Notes under the pieces: model-generated | The model's database searches: none | What the model saw: the letters and a program-made list of their open reading frames with translations, nothing else | What the model was told of the DNA's origin: nothing | Assembly: GCF_002743255.1 (NCBI RefSeq) | Contig: NZ_PDYY01000006.1 | Span: 62,001-126,000 of the forward strand | Direction: 5' to 3' | Origin: Sporosarcina sp. P2 | GTDB lineage: Bacteria > Bacillota > Bacilli > Bacillales_A > Planococcaceae | DNA: 64,000 nt | Made by a program: the position numbers and the translations under genes | Shown here: one piece after another, positions 54,431 to 63,176 of the stretch | Layout of the letters: every line of letters starts with the position of its first letter | Numbering within the stretch: the first letter of the stretch is position 1

Positions 54431-55423
54431 TTAATAGATTACATTTACAAATTCTTCGAGCTGAATACCACCAAGGATTTTTTCAACGTCCATAGACTCC
54501 AGTGCGTCTGTGATCGCCTTGCGCTCATATTTCACACCTTTTAAACGATTTTCAATTTCTTGGACATCGCCCACACCGAAAAAGTCCCCGTATATATTCA
54601 CGTTTTCTATACTACCTTTTTCCACTTGCAAGCGAACATCAATTCCACCCACAGGAAAACGTTTAGTCTGCTGCAAGTTGAACTTCGGTGAACGGCCGTA
54701 ATTCCACTCCCAGTTGCCATAGCGCTCCGCAGACAATTCACGGATTTTTGTCCAGTCATCATCCGTCAACACACGATACTCAATATTTTCTTCACCGTCG
54801 AACATCGAATTCAAGATTTCTTGTCTAAACTGTTCAATTGAAATAGGCTCTTCCAAGAATTCCGAAATATTCGCGACACGGCTACGAATCGACTTGATCC
54901 CTTTTGATTCAATTTTGTCTTTCTTCACTTTGAGTGAATTTACGACACCTTCCATATCTGTATCAAACAACAACGTCCCATGGCTAAACATGCGATCCTT
55001 TGTTGCGAATTGTGCATTTCCGGAGATTTTGCGTCCATCAATCAAAATGTCGTTACGCCCAAGCAACTCTGCTTTAATCCCCATTTTCGCAAGCGCATCT
55101 GTTACAGGCTCCGTGAACTTCTTAAAGTTACGGAACGACTCCCCATCATCTTTCGTAATGAAGCTAAAGTTCAAGTTTCCTTTATCATGATACACCGCAC
55201 CGCCACCTGACAGTCTTCGTACGACGTGGATGCCATGACGATCGACAAACTCTGTATTGATTTCCTCCACTGTATTCTGGTTTTTCCCAATAATGATGGA
55301 AGGTTCATTGATATAAAACAGCAAATACGAATCTTTGTCTACGTCCATCGTGTTGAGTACATATTCCTCAATCGCCAAGTTTATACGTGGATCTGTAATG
55401 CCTTGATTATCAATAAATTTCAT
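54431..55423 (-). CDS. lplJ: Lipoate-protein ligase LplJ
   Basis: With ATG 55423 (330 residues, GAGGAGAG upstream) the protein starts MKFIDNQGITDP. It attaches salvaged lipoate to E2 and GcvH lipoyl domains with ATP. RRLSGGGAVYHDKGNLNFSF and GRKISGNAQF (with the lipoyl-AMP-binding Lys) are family marks, followed by the small C-terminal domain from about residue 245. The E2 protein at 3.9-5.1 kb is a likely client. In Bacillus it is also next to yhfH. Confidence 0.93.
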   Translation of the reverse strand: MKFIDNQGITDPRINLAIEEYVLNTMDVDKDSYLLFYINEPSIIIGKNQNTVEEINTEFVDRHGIHVVRRLSGGGAVYHDKGNLNFSFITKDDGESFRNFKKFTEPVTDALAKMGIKAELLGRNDILIDGRKISGNAQFATKDRMFSHGTLLFDTDMEGVVNSLKVKKDKIESKGIKSIRSRVANISEFLEEPISIEQFRQEILNSMFDGEENIEYRVLTDDDWTKIRELSAERYGNWEWNYGRSPKFNLQQTKRFPVGGIDVRLQVEKGSIENVNIYGDFFGVGDVQEIENRLKGVKYERKAITDALESMDVEKILGGIQLEEFVNVIY

Positions 55424-55568
55424 ATTTTCTTCTCTCCTCACAAAATTGTCACAATTTATTTTCAGTCAATTCTCACAATTGGAAGCGCTAAAATAGCTCA
55501 AAAGCGCGTCACAAAAGGCCTGAATCCATTTTAACAGAAAAATAAATGAAATGTTGACTTCTGGTATC

Positions 55569-55577
55569 TGTTATAAT
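55569..55577 (+). promoter_or_regulatory. Extended -10 promoter of yhfH
   Basis: TGTTATAAT (TGN-TATAAT) lies about 50 bp before the yhfH start. TTGACT at 55554 is only 12 bases from the -10, too close to act as a standard -35, so the extended -10 is the likely driver. Confidence 0.55.
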
Positions 55578-55630
55578 ACAATGTGTATATACCAAATAGT
55601 TATACAACAAACAAAAGGGGATGGATGGAT

Positions 55631-55756
55631 ATGGTAGAAAGCATCGTAGAGTTTTTCAAGAACTTGCCGGCGAAGGTTTGTGCGACATGTGGAACTGAAA
55701 TTGAAGAGCAGCACGAGTGTTACTCTAATCAATGTAATCATTGCAACGTAAAATAA
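55631..55756 (+). CDS. yhfH: YhfH-like mini zinc-ribbon protein
   Basis: This 41-residue protein is too short for the usual gene finders. It reads MVESIVEFFKNLPAKVCATC, GTEIEEQHECYSN and QCNHCNVK; CATC and the CNHC pair would hold one zinc. It matches the tiny YhfH family found next to lplJ in Bacillus. AGGGG precedes ATG 55631 by 10 bases. The function is unknown. Confidence 0.85.
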   Translation: MVESIVEFFKNLPAKVCATCGTEIEEQHECYSNQCNHCNVK

Positions 55757-55771
55757 AAAAACTTTCATTCG

Positions 55772-55800
55772 GCGAATATTCCTATATTCGCTTTTTTTTT
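55772..55800 (+). terminator. Terminator after yhfH
   Basis: GCGAATAT and ATATTCGC form a perfect 8-bp stem with a TCCT loop and nine Ts. Confidence 0.9.
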
Positions 55801-55841
55801 GCGTAGATACATAGATGTGGTATTTTTCGCAGTTTGCTAGG

Positions 55842-56045
55842 CAAACCGCGCCATTGTGGTGAAACATCGCGCTAAAACGAATGATGACCGCGCTATTCTC
55901 CTGACAAACCGCGCCATACTCGCCGACAACCGCGCTATTCCTCTGGCAAACCGCGCTAAACTCGCTGACAACCGCGCTATTCCTCTGACAAACCGCGCCA
56001 TAATCGCCGACAACCGCGCCATTCCGCTAACAAACCGCGCCTCCC
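55842..56045. repeat. 21-bp-period CGCGC array (array 2)
   Basis: CGCGC occurs at 55847, 55868, 55889, 55910, 55931, 55952, 55973, 55994, 56015 and 56036: ten units, each exactly 21 bp apart. The core is mostly ACCGCGC(T/C)A. From unit 3 to 8 the spacers alternate between TATTCCTCTGACAAAC-like and ATACTCGCCGACAAC-like, giving a 42-bp higher order. It lies between the yhfH and hemY terminators, outside any gene. Confidence 0.88.
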
Positions 56046-56072
56046 ACTCAAATCCACTTACTATACAACATA

Positions 56073-56105
56073 AAAAATCCGTACAACGAGTGTTGTACGG
56101 ATTTT
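56073..56105 (-). terminator. Terminator after hemY
   Basis: AAATCCGTACAAC and GTTGTACGGATTT form a perfect 13-bp stem with a GAGT loop and A/T runs on both sides. Confidence 0.92.
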
Positions 56106-56111
56106 ATCATG

Positions 56112-57527
56112 TTACGTAAATAGCTTCGCCAGCACTTGATCTTTCGCTGCGACTCCTTGATCGATACAGTCAGGTAAACCGACTCCATTATAGGATGCAC
56201 CCGCAAGCTCGACCATCGGGAACGCGGATTGCATTTCCTCCCGCGCGCGTAAGACTTTCTCTTTATGGCCAACGCGGTATTGCGGTCTGTCCTCTTTCCA
56301 GCGTGTTATGATACAGAAATCCGGTTCACCTTCAAGCTCGAGAATATCTTCCAAGTCTTTGCGAACGATTTTCTCTATTTCAGCATCTGGTAAGTCGACA
56401 ATCGCTTCTTCCCCAACGCGTCCGACGAATGCACGCACCATCACTTTTTCGTCAGGTGTAGTTGTCGGCCATTTACGGTCGACAAGTGTACAAGCTGTAA
56501 TGGAATGATTGCTGCTGCGCGGTACTAAGAAACCCGTCCCATCAATATCGCTTTTCATCGCCTTTTTTGGATAACCTAAAGCGACAGTTGCGACCGATGT
56601 CGTCGGAATCGTTCCTAGCTCTTTCAACAAACCATGTGGTTCAAACAAATGACTTGCTACGGTATGACTCGTTGACATGATTACTGCATCCGCTACGATT
56701 TGCTGTTGATCATTCAATGTCAGAACGGCGCGGTCGTCTTGTTTCATTATGCTAGTGACACGCGTACCTTTCATAACATGGACATCTGTCAACTGTTCTT
56801 CGAGGGCTATTACCAATGAATCCAGACCATTTTTAAGAGTATGGAAAGCTCCCGTTTTCTTCGAACTATGACTGTTCTTTTGTGGCAGTTGTTTAGGAGT
56901 GGTCTTTCTCATTCCTAAAATTAAGCTGCGGTGATTTTTTTCTACTTCATAGAACTGTGGAAAAGTTGATTCCAGACTCATATGATCGATATCGCCTGCA
57001 TAGACGCCCGACAATAATGGCTCAATTAGATTTTCCACCACTTCAGTACCAAAGCGACGCCGGAAAAACTTGCCGAGCGACTGATCTCCAGTTATTTCAG
57101 AACGTGGTAATACAAAGTCGCCCGCCGCACGTATTTTACCGCTCAAACTAAATAAACCGGATGTAATGAAAGGTTTGATTTCTGTCGGTACACCCATAAC
57201 AGCACCTGCCGGGATTTTGTGCATTTGATTATGCAGATAGATATACGCTTGCCCTGTTGCGTTTCGAACAAGCTGATCTTCAATACCCAGTTCAGTCGCT
57301 AATTGGTCTACACTTTGTTTACGGATCAAAAAGGAGTCCGGACCGCGTTCGATTACATAGCCATCTCGACGGACTGTTTGGATTTTTCCACCAAGTTCTG
57401 TTGAGGCTTCGATCATGATGATATCTATGGGAAGTCCTTGTTCACGGGCATCTTTTTGCATATAGTACGCTGCAGCGAGACCCGTGATTCCGCCGCCGAT
57501 TATGACTACTTTTTTTCGTTCACTCAT
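56112..57527 (-). CDS. hemY: Coproporphyrinogen III oxidase (CgoX/HemY type)
   Basis: The 471-residue flavoprotein (ATG 57527, GGAG upstream) oxidises coproporphyrinogen III to coproporphyrin III in the Gram-positive haem route. VVIIGGGITGLAAAYYM binds FAD, ERGPDSFL is conserved, and the C-terminal SYNGVGLPDCIDQG closes the FAD site. GTG 57539 would add four residues. It is the last gene of hemE-hemH-hemY and ends in a strong terminator. Older names call it protoporphyrinogen oxidase. Confidence 0.93.
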   Translation of the reverse strand: MSERKKVVIIGGGITGLAAAYYMQKDAREQGLPIDIIMIEASTELGGKIQTVRRDGYVIERGPDSFLIRKQSVDQLATELGIEDQLVRNATGQAYIYLHNQMHKIPAGAVMGVPTEIKPFITSGLFSLSGKIRAAGDFVLPRSEITGDQSLGKFFRRRFGTEVVENLIEPLLSGVYAGDIDHMSLESTFPQFYEVEKNHRSLILGMRKTTPKQLPQKNSHSSKKTGAFHTLKNGLDSLVIALEEQLTDVHVMKGTRVTSIMKQDDRAVLTLNDQQQIVADAVIMSTSHTVASHLFEPHGLLKELGTIPTTSVATVALGYPKKAMKSDIDGTGFLVPRSSNHSITACTLVDRKWPTTTPDEKVMVRAFVGRVGEEAIVDLPDAEIEKIVRKDLEDILELEGEPDFCIITRWKEDRPQYRVGHKEKVLRAREEMQSAFPMVELAGASYNGVGLPDCIDQGVAAKDQVLAKLFT

Positions 57528-57555
57528 GTCCTTTTTCACTCCGATCCAATTGAAT

Positions 57556-58491
57556 TCATTTTGTTGCGTATAATTGATCCATTACAGCATCAGCCATCGC
57601 ATCAATGAATAAAGGATCGGTATTCGGCATGGCAGGTCGGTGGTACGCTGCGCCGATATCGTCACATACTACTTTACACTCGTAGTCGTTATCGTATAGA
57701 ACTTCCAAGTGGTCCGATACGAAACCAACTGGTGTGTAAACGAATGATGTATATCCTTTTGTTTCAAACAAGTCACGTGTTAAGTCTTGTACGTCCGGAC
57801 CTAACCAAGGTTCAGGCGTTTGCCCTTCACTTTGCCAACCAAGTGCATATGTTTTAACGCCTGCTGCTTGTGTGATCATTTCTGCTGTTTCCTTCAACTG
57901 ATCAGCATATGGGTCACCATTAGCCAGAATCTTTTCTGGTAACGAGTGGGCAGACACGATCAAGCATGAATTCTTACTCTCTGTCTCGTCCATCGCATCA
58001 TAAGTTTGACGCAATTGGTTCGCCCAGTACTCGATGAATTTCGGTTGGTTGTACCAACTTTCAACAGAAGTAAGTGTAATCCCGTGCTTGTCCGCTTCCT
58101 CTTGTGCACGACCGTTGTATGATTTAACGGAGAACGTAGAGAAATGTGGTGCCAATACAATAGATACTGCTTCAGTAATCCCGTCATCATGCATTTCTTG
58201 TATTGCATCTTCGACGAATGGCGCAATATGCTTTAGACCGACATAGACTGTAAATTCTATGTCGTCTTGTGCTTCATTCAAACGTGCGCCTAATGCGTCC
58301 GCTTGATCATCTGTAATCCGCGCAAGTGGTGAAATGCCTCCGATTGCTTCATAGCGATTGCGAAGATCTTCCACTTGTTCCGGAGCCGGTGGACGGCCTC
58401 TACGGATATGCGTGTAATACGGCACTAGATCGTCATAGGAGTTTGGCGTTCCATACGCCATAACGAGTAAGCCCATTTTCTTTTTCGTCAT
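57556..58491 (-). CDS. hemH: Coproporphyrin III ferrochelatase (CpfC/HemH)
   Basis: The 311-residue enzyme inserts iron into coproporphyrin III. It starts [20 protein letters not shown], has [14 protein letters not shown] and the catalytic His in [10 protein letters not shown], and ends in the usual [15 protein letters not shown] segment. I chose ATG 58491 as best spaced from GAGGTG; 58494 is also possible. It lies between hemE and hemY. Confidence 0.95.
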   Translation of the reverse strand: MTKKKMGLLVMAYGTPNSYDDLVPYYTHIRRGRPPAPEQVEDLRNRYEAIGGISPLARITDDQADALGARLNEAQDDIEFTVYVGLKHIAPFVEDAIQEMHDDGITEAVSIVLAPHFSTFSVKSYNGRAQEEADKHGITLTSVESWYNQPKFIEYWANQLRQTYDAMDETESKNSCLIVSAHSLPEKILANGDPYADQLKETAEMITQAAGVKTYALGWQSEGQTPEPWLGPDVQDLTRDLFETKGYTSFVYTPVGFVSDHLEVLYDNDYECKVVCDDIGAAYHRPAMPNTDPLFIDAMADAVMDQLYATK

Positions 58492-58515
58492 CATTTTCAC
58501 CTCATGGTTGGATTG

Positions 58516-59559
58516 TTATTTCGAACGTAATTCTCTACTATAGTCATGTACGAAAGCTGTTAAGCGTTTCAATGTTGCAGGTTGTACTTGAGGGAATACG
58601 CCGTGACCTAAGTTGAAGATGTGGCTACCGTGCTCTACACCTTGTTCAACAATAAGCTTTGCACGTTCTTCGATGACTGACCAGTCCGCTAGTAACATGG
58701 ATGGATCCAAGTTTCCTTGCACTGGTTTTGTGATACCGCGTTCACCAGCTTCTTTTATAGACAAGCGCCAATCCAATCCAACTACGTCGACTGGTAGGTC
58801 GTGCCATTCATTCGCCAAGTGGCTTGCACCTACTCCGAATGTAATCAATGGAATATTTAATTTACGAAGTTCTGAGAAAATACGAGTCATCGTAGGTTTA
58901 ATGAAGATTCGGTAATCCGATACATTCAATGCGCCTACCCATGAGTCGAATATTTGCACGGCTTTCACGCCAGCATTAACTTGTGCTTGGATATAACTAA
59001 TCGTCATATCAGCTAATTTATCCATTAGTGCAAACCAAGCTTGTGGCTCAGACACCATGAAGGATTTTGTCAGGTTATAGCTCTTTGAAGGGCCGCCTTC
59101 AATCATATAACTCGCCAGTGTAAACGGTGCGCCTGCAAAACCGATCAAAGGTACATTCAATTGTTCTTGTGTCAGCATTTTGATCGTGTCCAACACATAA
59201 GGAACTTGCTCCTCTGCCGAAAACTCGCCTAAGTTTGCGATGTCTTGTGCAGAACGAATTGGATTGGAAATAACAGGGCCTACGCCTGATTTAATCTTTA
59301 CGTCTACTCCAATACCTACAAGTGGTGTAACAATATCTTTATATAAAATAGCTGCATCTACATCATATTGATCTACTGGAAGTTTTGTTACATACGCACA
59401 TAGTTCCGGCTGATGCGTAATTTCTTCCAAGGAGTATTTTTCTTTGATTTTAAGATATTCCGGCTGTGAACGTCCTGCTTGACGCATGAACCAAACTGGC
59501 GTGTGTTCAATTTCTTCGCCTCTCGCAGCACGTAATAGCGTATCGTTAAAAGTTGACAT
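58516..59559 (-). CDS. hemE: Uroporphyrinogen decarboxylase
   Basis: The 347-residue enzyme makes coproporphyrinogen III from uroporphyrinogen [18 protein letters not shown] (the conserved N-terminal site), [13 protein letters not shown] (catalytic Asp region) and GLDWRLS are present. AGAGGT precedes ATG 59559. It leads the hemEHY operon and is divergent from hmoB. Confidence 0.96.
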   Translation of the reverse strand: MSTFNDTLLRAARGEEIEHTPVWFMRQAGRSQPEYLKIKEKYSLEEITHQPELCAYVTKLPVDQYDVDAAILYKDIVTPLVGIGVDVKIKSGVGPVISNPIRSAQDIANLGEFSAEEQVPYVLDTIKMLTQEQLNVPLIGFAGAPFTLASYMIEGGPSKSYNLTKSFMVSEPQAWFALMDKLADMTISYIQAQVNAGVKAVQIFDSWVGALNVSDYRIFIKPTMTRIFSELRKLNIPLITFGVGASHLANEWHDLPVDVVGLDWRLSIKEAGERGITKPVQGNLDPSMLLADWSVIEERAKLIVEQGVEHGSHIFNLGHGVFPQVQPATLKRLTAFVHDYSRELRSK

Positions 59560-59852
59560 ATTCAGAGATACCTCTTTCCATATTTTTAATTTCTTTCACG
59601 TAACTCTTATACGTTCTCATGATAAACCGTTGACAGGTCAATGTATAGTGAATTGCGCCTTTGTCATAATTTTGTGCTAGGACACCCCTCACTTCTGCCA
59701 TGCTTTAGACAATCATTCCTAACTTGCTTGCAATTAGTGTTTGATTCGGGAGATTTAAGGGAATTACTAAAGGTAGAATCATACACTGGTAAAGAGTGCT
59801 TTTAATCAAACTTAGCACAGACGATCGTTACTAGCCAAAGGAGGAATTTTAT
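59560..59852. other. Divergent control region between hemE and hmoB
   Basis: A 293-bp gap between a haem synthesis operon and a haem-degrading gene. I could not fix a promoter with confidence; TTGACA at 59630 has no -10 at the right distance. No gene or repeat seen. Confidence 0.45.
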
Positions 59853-60362
59853 ATGAATATTTATATGACAACTGGAACGATGGGTTTTATGGAGAAAATC
59901 AAAGACCAACATGCTGATGAGTCAATACTTTTAATGAATGGCGGCGGCAATACGCTGTTGCTACATGAGACGAACGGCAAGAGCATATTTCAAACGCCGA
60001 GGAAGTTCGAAGTGGTAGGTTCGTACGGTAACCTGACAGAACCTGGATTCTTCGCAATGGACAACGTCGCGGTGACAGATGAAGGCAAACCTATATTCGA
60101 ACATCAGTACAAGCACCTAGGCGAAAAACTGCAAAACATGCCCGGCTTCGTAGCATACCGCTTACTGCGTCCAATCGGATCAGATACGTATACATTGCTG
60201 ACACAATGGACAGAGCGACGTTTGTATGACATCTGGTATAACTCCCCTGGTAATCAATTATCCGATAAGACGGTTTTCAAGGATGCAGGTGGTGCTACAC
60301 AACATATCTTCACAAGCGCTCCATATACTACACATTATAAAACACCCACTGAGGAGGTTTGA
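59853..60362 (+). CDS. hmoB: Haem-degrading monooxygenase HmoB
   Basis: The 169-residue protein has an N-terminal extension (MNIYMTTGTMGFMEKIKDQH) and a C-terminal ABM domain (about 65-165: AMDNVAVTDEGKPIFE, LLTQWTERRLYDIWYN). This matches HmoB/YhgC of Bacillus, an IsdG-like enzyme that opens haem to release iron. AAAGGAGG precedes ATG 59853. It is divergent from hemE, as in Bacillus subtilis. The stop lies in the stem of the following terminator. Confidence 0.9.
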   Translation: MNIYMTTGTMGFMEKIKDQHADESILLMNGGGNTLLLHETNGKSIFQTPRKFEVVGSYGNLTEPGFFAMDNVAVTDEGKPIFEHQYKHLGEKLQNMPGFVAYRLLRPIGSDTYTLLTQWTERRLYDIWYNSPGNQLSDKTVFKDAGGATQHIFTSAPYTTHYKTPTEEV

Positions 60363-60388
60363 CGTTTTGACGTCAGACCTTCTTTTTT
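60355..60388 (+). terminator. Terminator after hmoB
   Basis: AGGTTTGACG and CGTCAGACCT pair with one wobble and are followed by TTCTTTTTT. The hmoB stop (60360-60362) lies in the left arm. Confidence 0.85.
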
Positions 60389-60541
60389 ATGTTGAAAATG
60401 GTCAACCCTATGATTTACACACTCTATTTAGTCACTTCATTTACCCAAAAGTTTAAAACACGTAGTTTGCGATGTGGCCTACTGCTTGCTATACTGAACG
60501 AGTTGATTGACTTATTTGTCTATTTGAAAGGGGTTTTATTA

Positions 60542-61705
60542 ATGAGGGAACAATTATTTCAGAAACTGGAACAATCTTATGACGAAATGGTAGAGATTCG
60601 CCGATATTTACATATGAACCCCGAAGTGTCGTTTAAAGAAACGAAAACCGCAGCTTATATCGCTGACTTCTATAAACGTCTTGGAGTAGAGGTACGTACT
60701 GGAGTAGGCGGCAATGGTGTCGTAGCAAGAGTCAAAGGTACAAAGCCAGGAAAAACAGTTGCTTTGCGAGCAGACTTTGACGCATTACCTATTCAAGATC
60801 AAAAAGATACATCATATGCATCCACTGTACCTGGCGTCATGCATGCATGCGGACACGATGGTCATACCGCCACGCTCCTTCAATTAGCAAAAGCTATGAA
60901 CGAAATGCGTGAGGAGCTATCTGGCGAATATGTATTTATCCATCAACATGCGGAAGAATTGGCTCCAGGTGGCGCTATTGCAATGATCAAAGACGGCTGC
61001 TTAGAAGGCGTCGATGTCATTTTCGGCACGCATCTGTGGTCACTCTTTGAATCGGGTGTCATCTATTATGCTTCAGGCCCGATCATGGCTGCAGCGGATC
61101 GATTCAATATTACCATTCAAGGAGCTGGCGGCCACGGTGCATCGCCACATCAAACAAAAGATGCCATCGTAATCGGTTCACAGCTTGTGATGAACTTACA
61201 ACAAGTCGTCTCAAGACGTGTTGACCCCATCGAATCAGCTGTACTATCCATCGGCTCATTCGTCGCAGAAAATGCCTTTAATGTCATCGCTGACCAAGCC
61301 GTTCTGGGCGGAACTGTTCGTACATTCACCAATGACGTACGCAACTTCATGGAACAAGAAATCAAGCGTATAGCTGAAGGCACAGCCTTGGCTCACGATT
61401 GTGAAATCACTGTAGAATACTTCCGTGGATATCCGGCAGTGGTCAATCATGAAAAAGAAACAACCTACCTGAAAACTGTAGCTGAATCCATTGCGGATCT
61501 AAGTGGTGTAGAAGAAATGCAACCACAAATGGGAGGAGAAGATTTCGCCTACTATCTTGAAAAAGTTCCGGGTACTTTCTTCTTCACAGGTGCCCGTCCG
61601 GCAGAAGCCTATCCTCACCACCATCCACGTTTTGACATTGATGAAAAAGCTATGATTGCAGCAGCGAAAACATTAGGCGCGGCAGCGATTGAGTATCAGA
61701 ACTGA
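60542..61705 (+). CDS. M20-family amidohydrolase (N-acyl-amino-acid deacylase type)
   Basis: The start is ATG 60542 (387 residues), with AAAGGGG upstream; the long frame from 60389 starts in the hmoB terminator. Metal ligands lie in HACGHDGHTA and in QHAEELAPGG (with the catalytic Glu), and GGEDFAYYLEKVPGTFFF is typical of M20D enzymes such as YhaA, AmaA and hippurate hydrolases. A dimerisation (lid) domain occupies about 180-290. The substrate is probably an N-acyl amino acid. Confidence 0.9.
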   Translation: MREQLFQKLEQSYDEMVEIRRYLHMNPEVSFKETKTAAYIADFYKRLGVEVRTGVGGNGVVARVKGTKPGKTVALRADFDALPIQDQKDTSYASTVPGVMHACGHDGHTATLLQLAKAMNEMREELSGEYVFIHQHAEELAPGGAIAMIKDGCLEGVDVIFGTHLWSLFESGVIYYASGPIMAAADRFNITIQGAGGHGASPHQTKDAIVIGSQLVMNLQQVVSRRVDPIESAVLSIGSFVAENAFNVIADQAVLGGTVRTFTNDVRNFMEQEIKRIAEGTALAHDCEITVEYFRGYPAVVNHEKETTYLKTVAESIADLSGVEEMQPQMGGEDFAYYLEKVPGTFFFTGARPAEAYPHHHPRFDIDEKAMIAAAKTLGAAAIEYQN

Positions 61706-61719
61706 AGTAAAGTAATACA

Positions 61720-61762
61720 CTGAAGATCACTCCTACGACGGTATGGGGATCTTCAGTTTTTA
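61720..61762 (+). terminator. Terminator after the M20 gene
   Basis: CTGAAGATC (61720-61728) pairs with GATCTTCAG (61748-61756), with a 19-base loop and a T-run. Confidence 0.85.
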
Positions 61763-62079
61763 TATTTCACCATAGCAGTAGCGGCTGAATTAGAATGAAT
61801 GATTTAGGGAAAAGGGATACGCGCGGCTTGTATAACATTTTGATCTATTTAAGCGTAAGAAGCGCTTTGAGTTGTAGTTTTGCACATGCTCTTTCTGTAC
61901 GTATCTGCTCATCAGATGGTGGTTCTGCTGGCAATGGTAGAGAAGTTCATTGGCCCGTGCGGTCACACGCAGAACGTGTCCACTTGCAACATCAATTAAT
62001 GTCGCTTCTTCCCCGCCCTACGATCATTCGATAAAATCCACCATGTTAATAGAATATTTACTATTTTCCAACATTACAG

Positions 62080-62107
62080 TTGATTTTAGTTTTTTCTATA
62101 CTATAAT
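62080..62107 (+). promoter_or_regulatory. Sigma-A promoter of comK
   Basis: TTGATT (62080-62085), 16-base spacer, TATAAT (62102-62107), about 40 bp before the comK start. Clear ComK boxes (AAAA-N5-TTTT pairs) were not recognised around it. Confidence 0.6.
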
Positions 62108-62145
62108 TAATACGTATATGGTCCTATAAAACTGGGGGGAACAAC

Positions 62146-62682
62146 ATGGCTAATCCACATTATCTATCATCTTATATTGTTACATTTCATACTTTTGCAT
62201 TACTTCATGGACAACATGCAAATCCGTACTATACAAAAGTAGTGGAAAGCGACCGGACTTTTATTGTCGAGAAAACACCACTAGAAATTATGAGAGATTC
62301 TTGTGCACATTACCGTTCCAACTTTGAATCCATTATTAACAGTTCCAAAATGGATTTGAAAAATCGTCCAAAGCCACCGATCATGCTGACCCATTCAAAT
62401 GACCGGCCTTTATTATTTTTTCCATTGCTGTCCCCCACTTTACATAAAAACTCATGGGTAGCTTATCATGCAGTAAAAGACGTTGTTCAACACGAGGACG
62501 GCGTGACCGTTATGTTAAAAAATGATACGCAAATGCAATTGGATACTTCGATAGCTACTGTTTATCGCCAAATGGCGCTATCACATATTTTGTTTCAACG
62601 ATTTGAAAACGCTCAAGAGGAATTGCGAAGTTCCTATTATATGATCATGGAGCCGAAGAGTTCTGATTCGACAATTTCCTAA
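62146..62682 (+). CDS. comK: Competence transcription factor ComK
   Basis: The 178-residue protein matches ComK: SSYIVTFHTFALLH start, TFIVEKTPLEIMRDSCAHY, KPPIMLTHSNDRPLLFFPLLSPT and SWVAYHAVKD. ComK binds AT-rich boxes and switches on DNA uptake genes such as comF. GGGGGG precedes ATG 62146. It is a little shorter than Bacillus subtilis ComK (192) at both ends. The last 38 bases overlap the convergent YhjD-like gene. Confidence 0.88.
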   Translation: MANPHYLSSYIVTFHTFALLHGQHANPYYTKVVESDRTFIVEKTPLEIMRDSCAHYRSNFESIINSSKMDLKNRPKPPIMLTHSNDRPLLFFPLLSPTLHKNSWVAYHAVKDVVQHEDGVTVMLKNDTQMQLDTSIATVYRQMALSHILFQRFENAQEELRSSYYMIMEPKSSDSTIS

Positions 62683-63022
62683 TATACAGATTCAGTAACT
62701 CTTCTGACCGGTTACGTAAGCGAACATTTAAATAACGACGCATATCTTGATAACCATCATATAAAAATACATATTCCGTAAATAGTTCATCTGTTGAATG
62801 GCGTATCACTCGCATTTTATGCTCTTGTAAATACAAAGCAGTGGTTCGTAAATCAGCAGAAACTGTGTTCATCGTTTCGTCTAACAAATTAAGATATGGA
62901 CTTTTCAATTTAAACGGAACCTCCTCCAGTAACCGACGGTCTCGTTCCATAATCGTCAATAACATAGGAAGGTAAATGTAGTTTTCCAAATACGGCATTG
63001 CCTCTGTGGGGATCAAAGGCAT
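62645..63022 (-). CDS. YhjD-like protein
   Basis: The 125-residue helical protein (YLENYIYLPMLLTIMERDRR, PFKLKSPYLNLLDETMNTVS, RNRSEELLNLYIRKL) resembles YhjD of Bacillus by pattern memory. The function is unknown; there is no signal peptide or membrane helix. It is convergent with comK and overlaps its 3' end by 38 bp. ATG 63022 has an AGGCGA site upstream. Confidence 0.65.
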   Translation of the reverse strand: MPLIPTEAMPYLENYIYLPMLLTIMERDRRLLEEVPFKLKSPYLNLLDETMNTVSADLRTTALYLQEHKMRVIRHSTDELFTEYVFLYDGYQDMRRYLNVRLRNRSEELLNLYIRKLSNQNSSAP

Positions 63023-63116
63023 TGATATCGCCTCCCAATAGAACGTATGTTCTTGAATTGATTATAATTCCTTTAGCGAAGAAAAGCAAGCGCTATTAGT
63101 ATGGCTTTTTTGCATA

Positions 63117-63150
63117 AAAAAACTCCCAGTTATACGAACTGGAAGTTTTG
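63117..63150 (-). terminator. Terminator after the lipoprotein gene
   Basis: AACTTCCAGTT and AACTGGGAGTT pair with one mismatch around a 5-base loop, followed by a T-run on the minus strand. Confidence 0.8.
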
Positions 63151-63176
63151 ACACTCAATCGATAGTTAAAACAAGT

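Larger units (their letters stand above)
55757..56111. other. Gene-free stretch between yhfH and hemY
   Basis: About 355 bases: the yhfH terminator, repeat array 2 and the hemY terminator, in that order. Frames through the array (55856-56119 +, 55837-56022 -) are heptapeptide repeats produced by the 21-bp period and lack ribosome sites. Confidence 0.7.
61706..62145. other. Gene-free stretch upstream of comK
   Basis: About 440 bases with a terminator at its left and the comK promoter at its right. A 79-codon frame (61795-62034, +) lacks a ribosome site. On the minus strand over the same bases a frame without start reads GGEEATLIDVASGHVLRVTA before decaying, which might be an old gene remnant. 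Confidence 0.45.

Noticed and set aside
55554..55577. TTGACT/TATAAT as a standard promoter for yhfH
   Set aside because: Spacer is only 12 bases; an extended -10 is the better reading.
55842..56045. CRISPR array
   Set aside because: The constant part is only 5-8 bases and the spacers are related to each other; the period of 21 is too short.
55856..56119. Open frame of 87 codons on the plus strand (and 61 on the minus strand) across array 2
   Set aside because: The frames are heptapeptide repeats that follow from a 21-bp period without stops; no ribosome site, both strands equally open.
60389..60541. N-terminal extension of the M20 amidohydrolase
   Set aside because: The extension starts in the hmoB terminator; ATG 60542 has AAAGGGG and the family-typical start.
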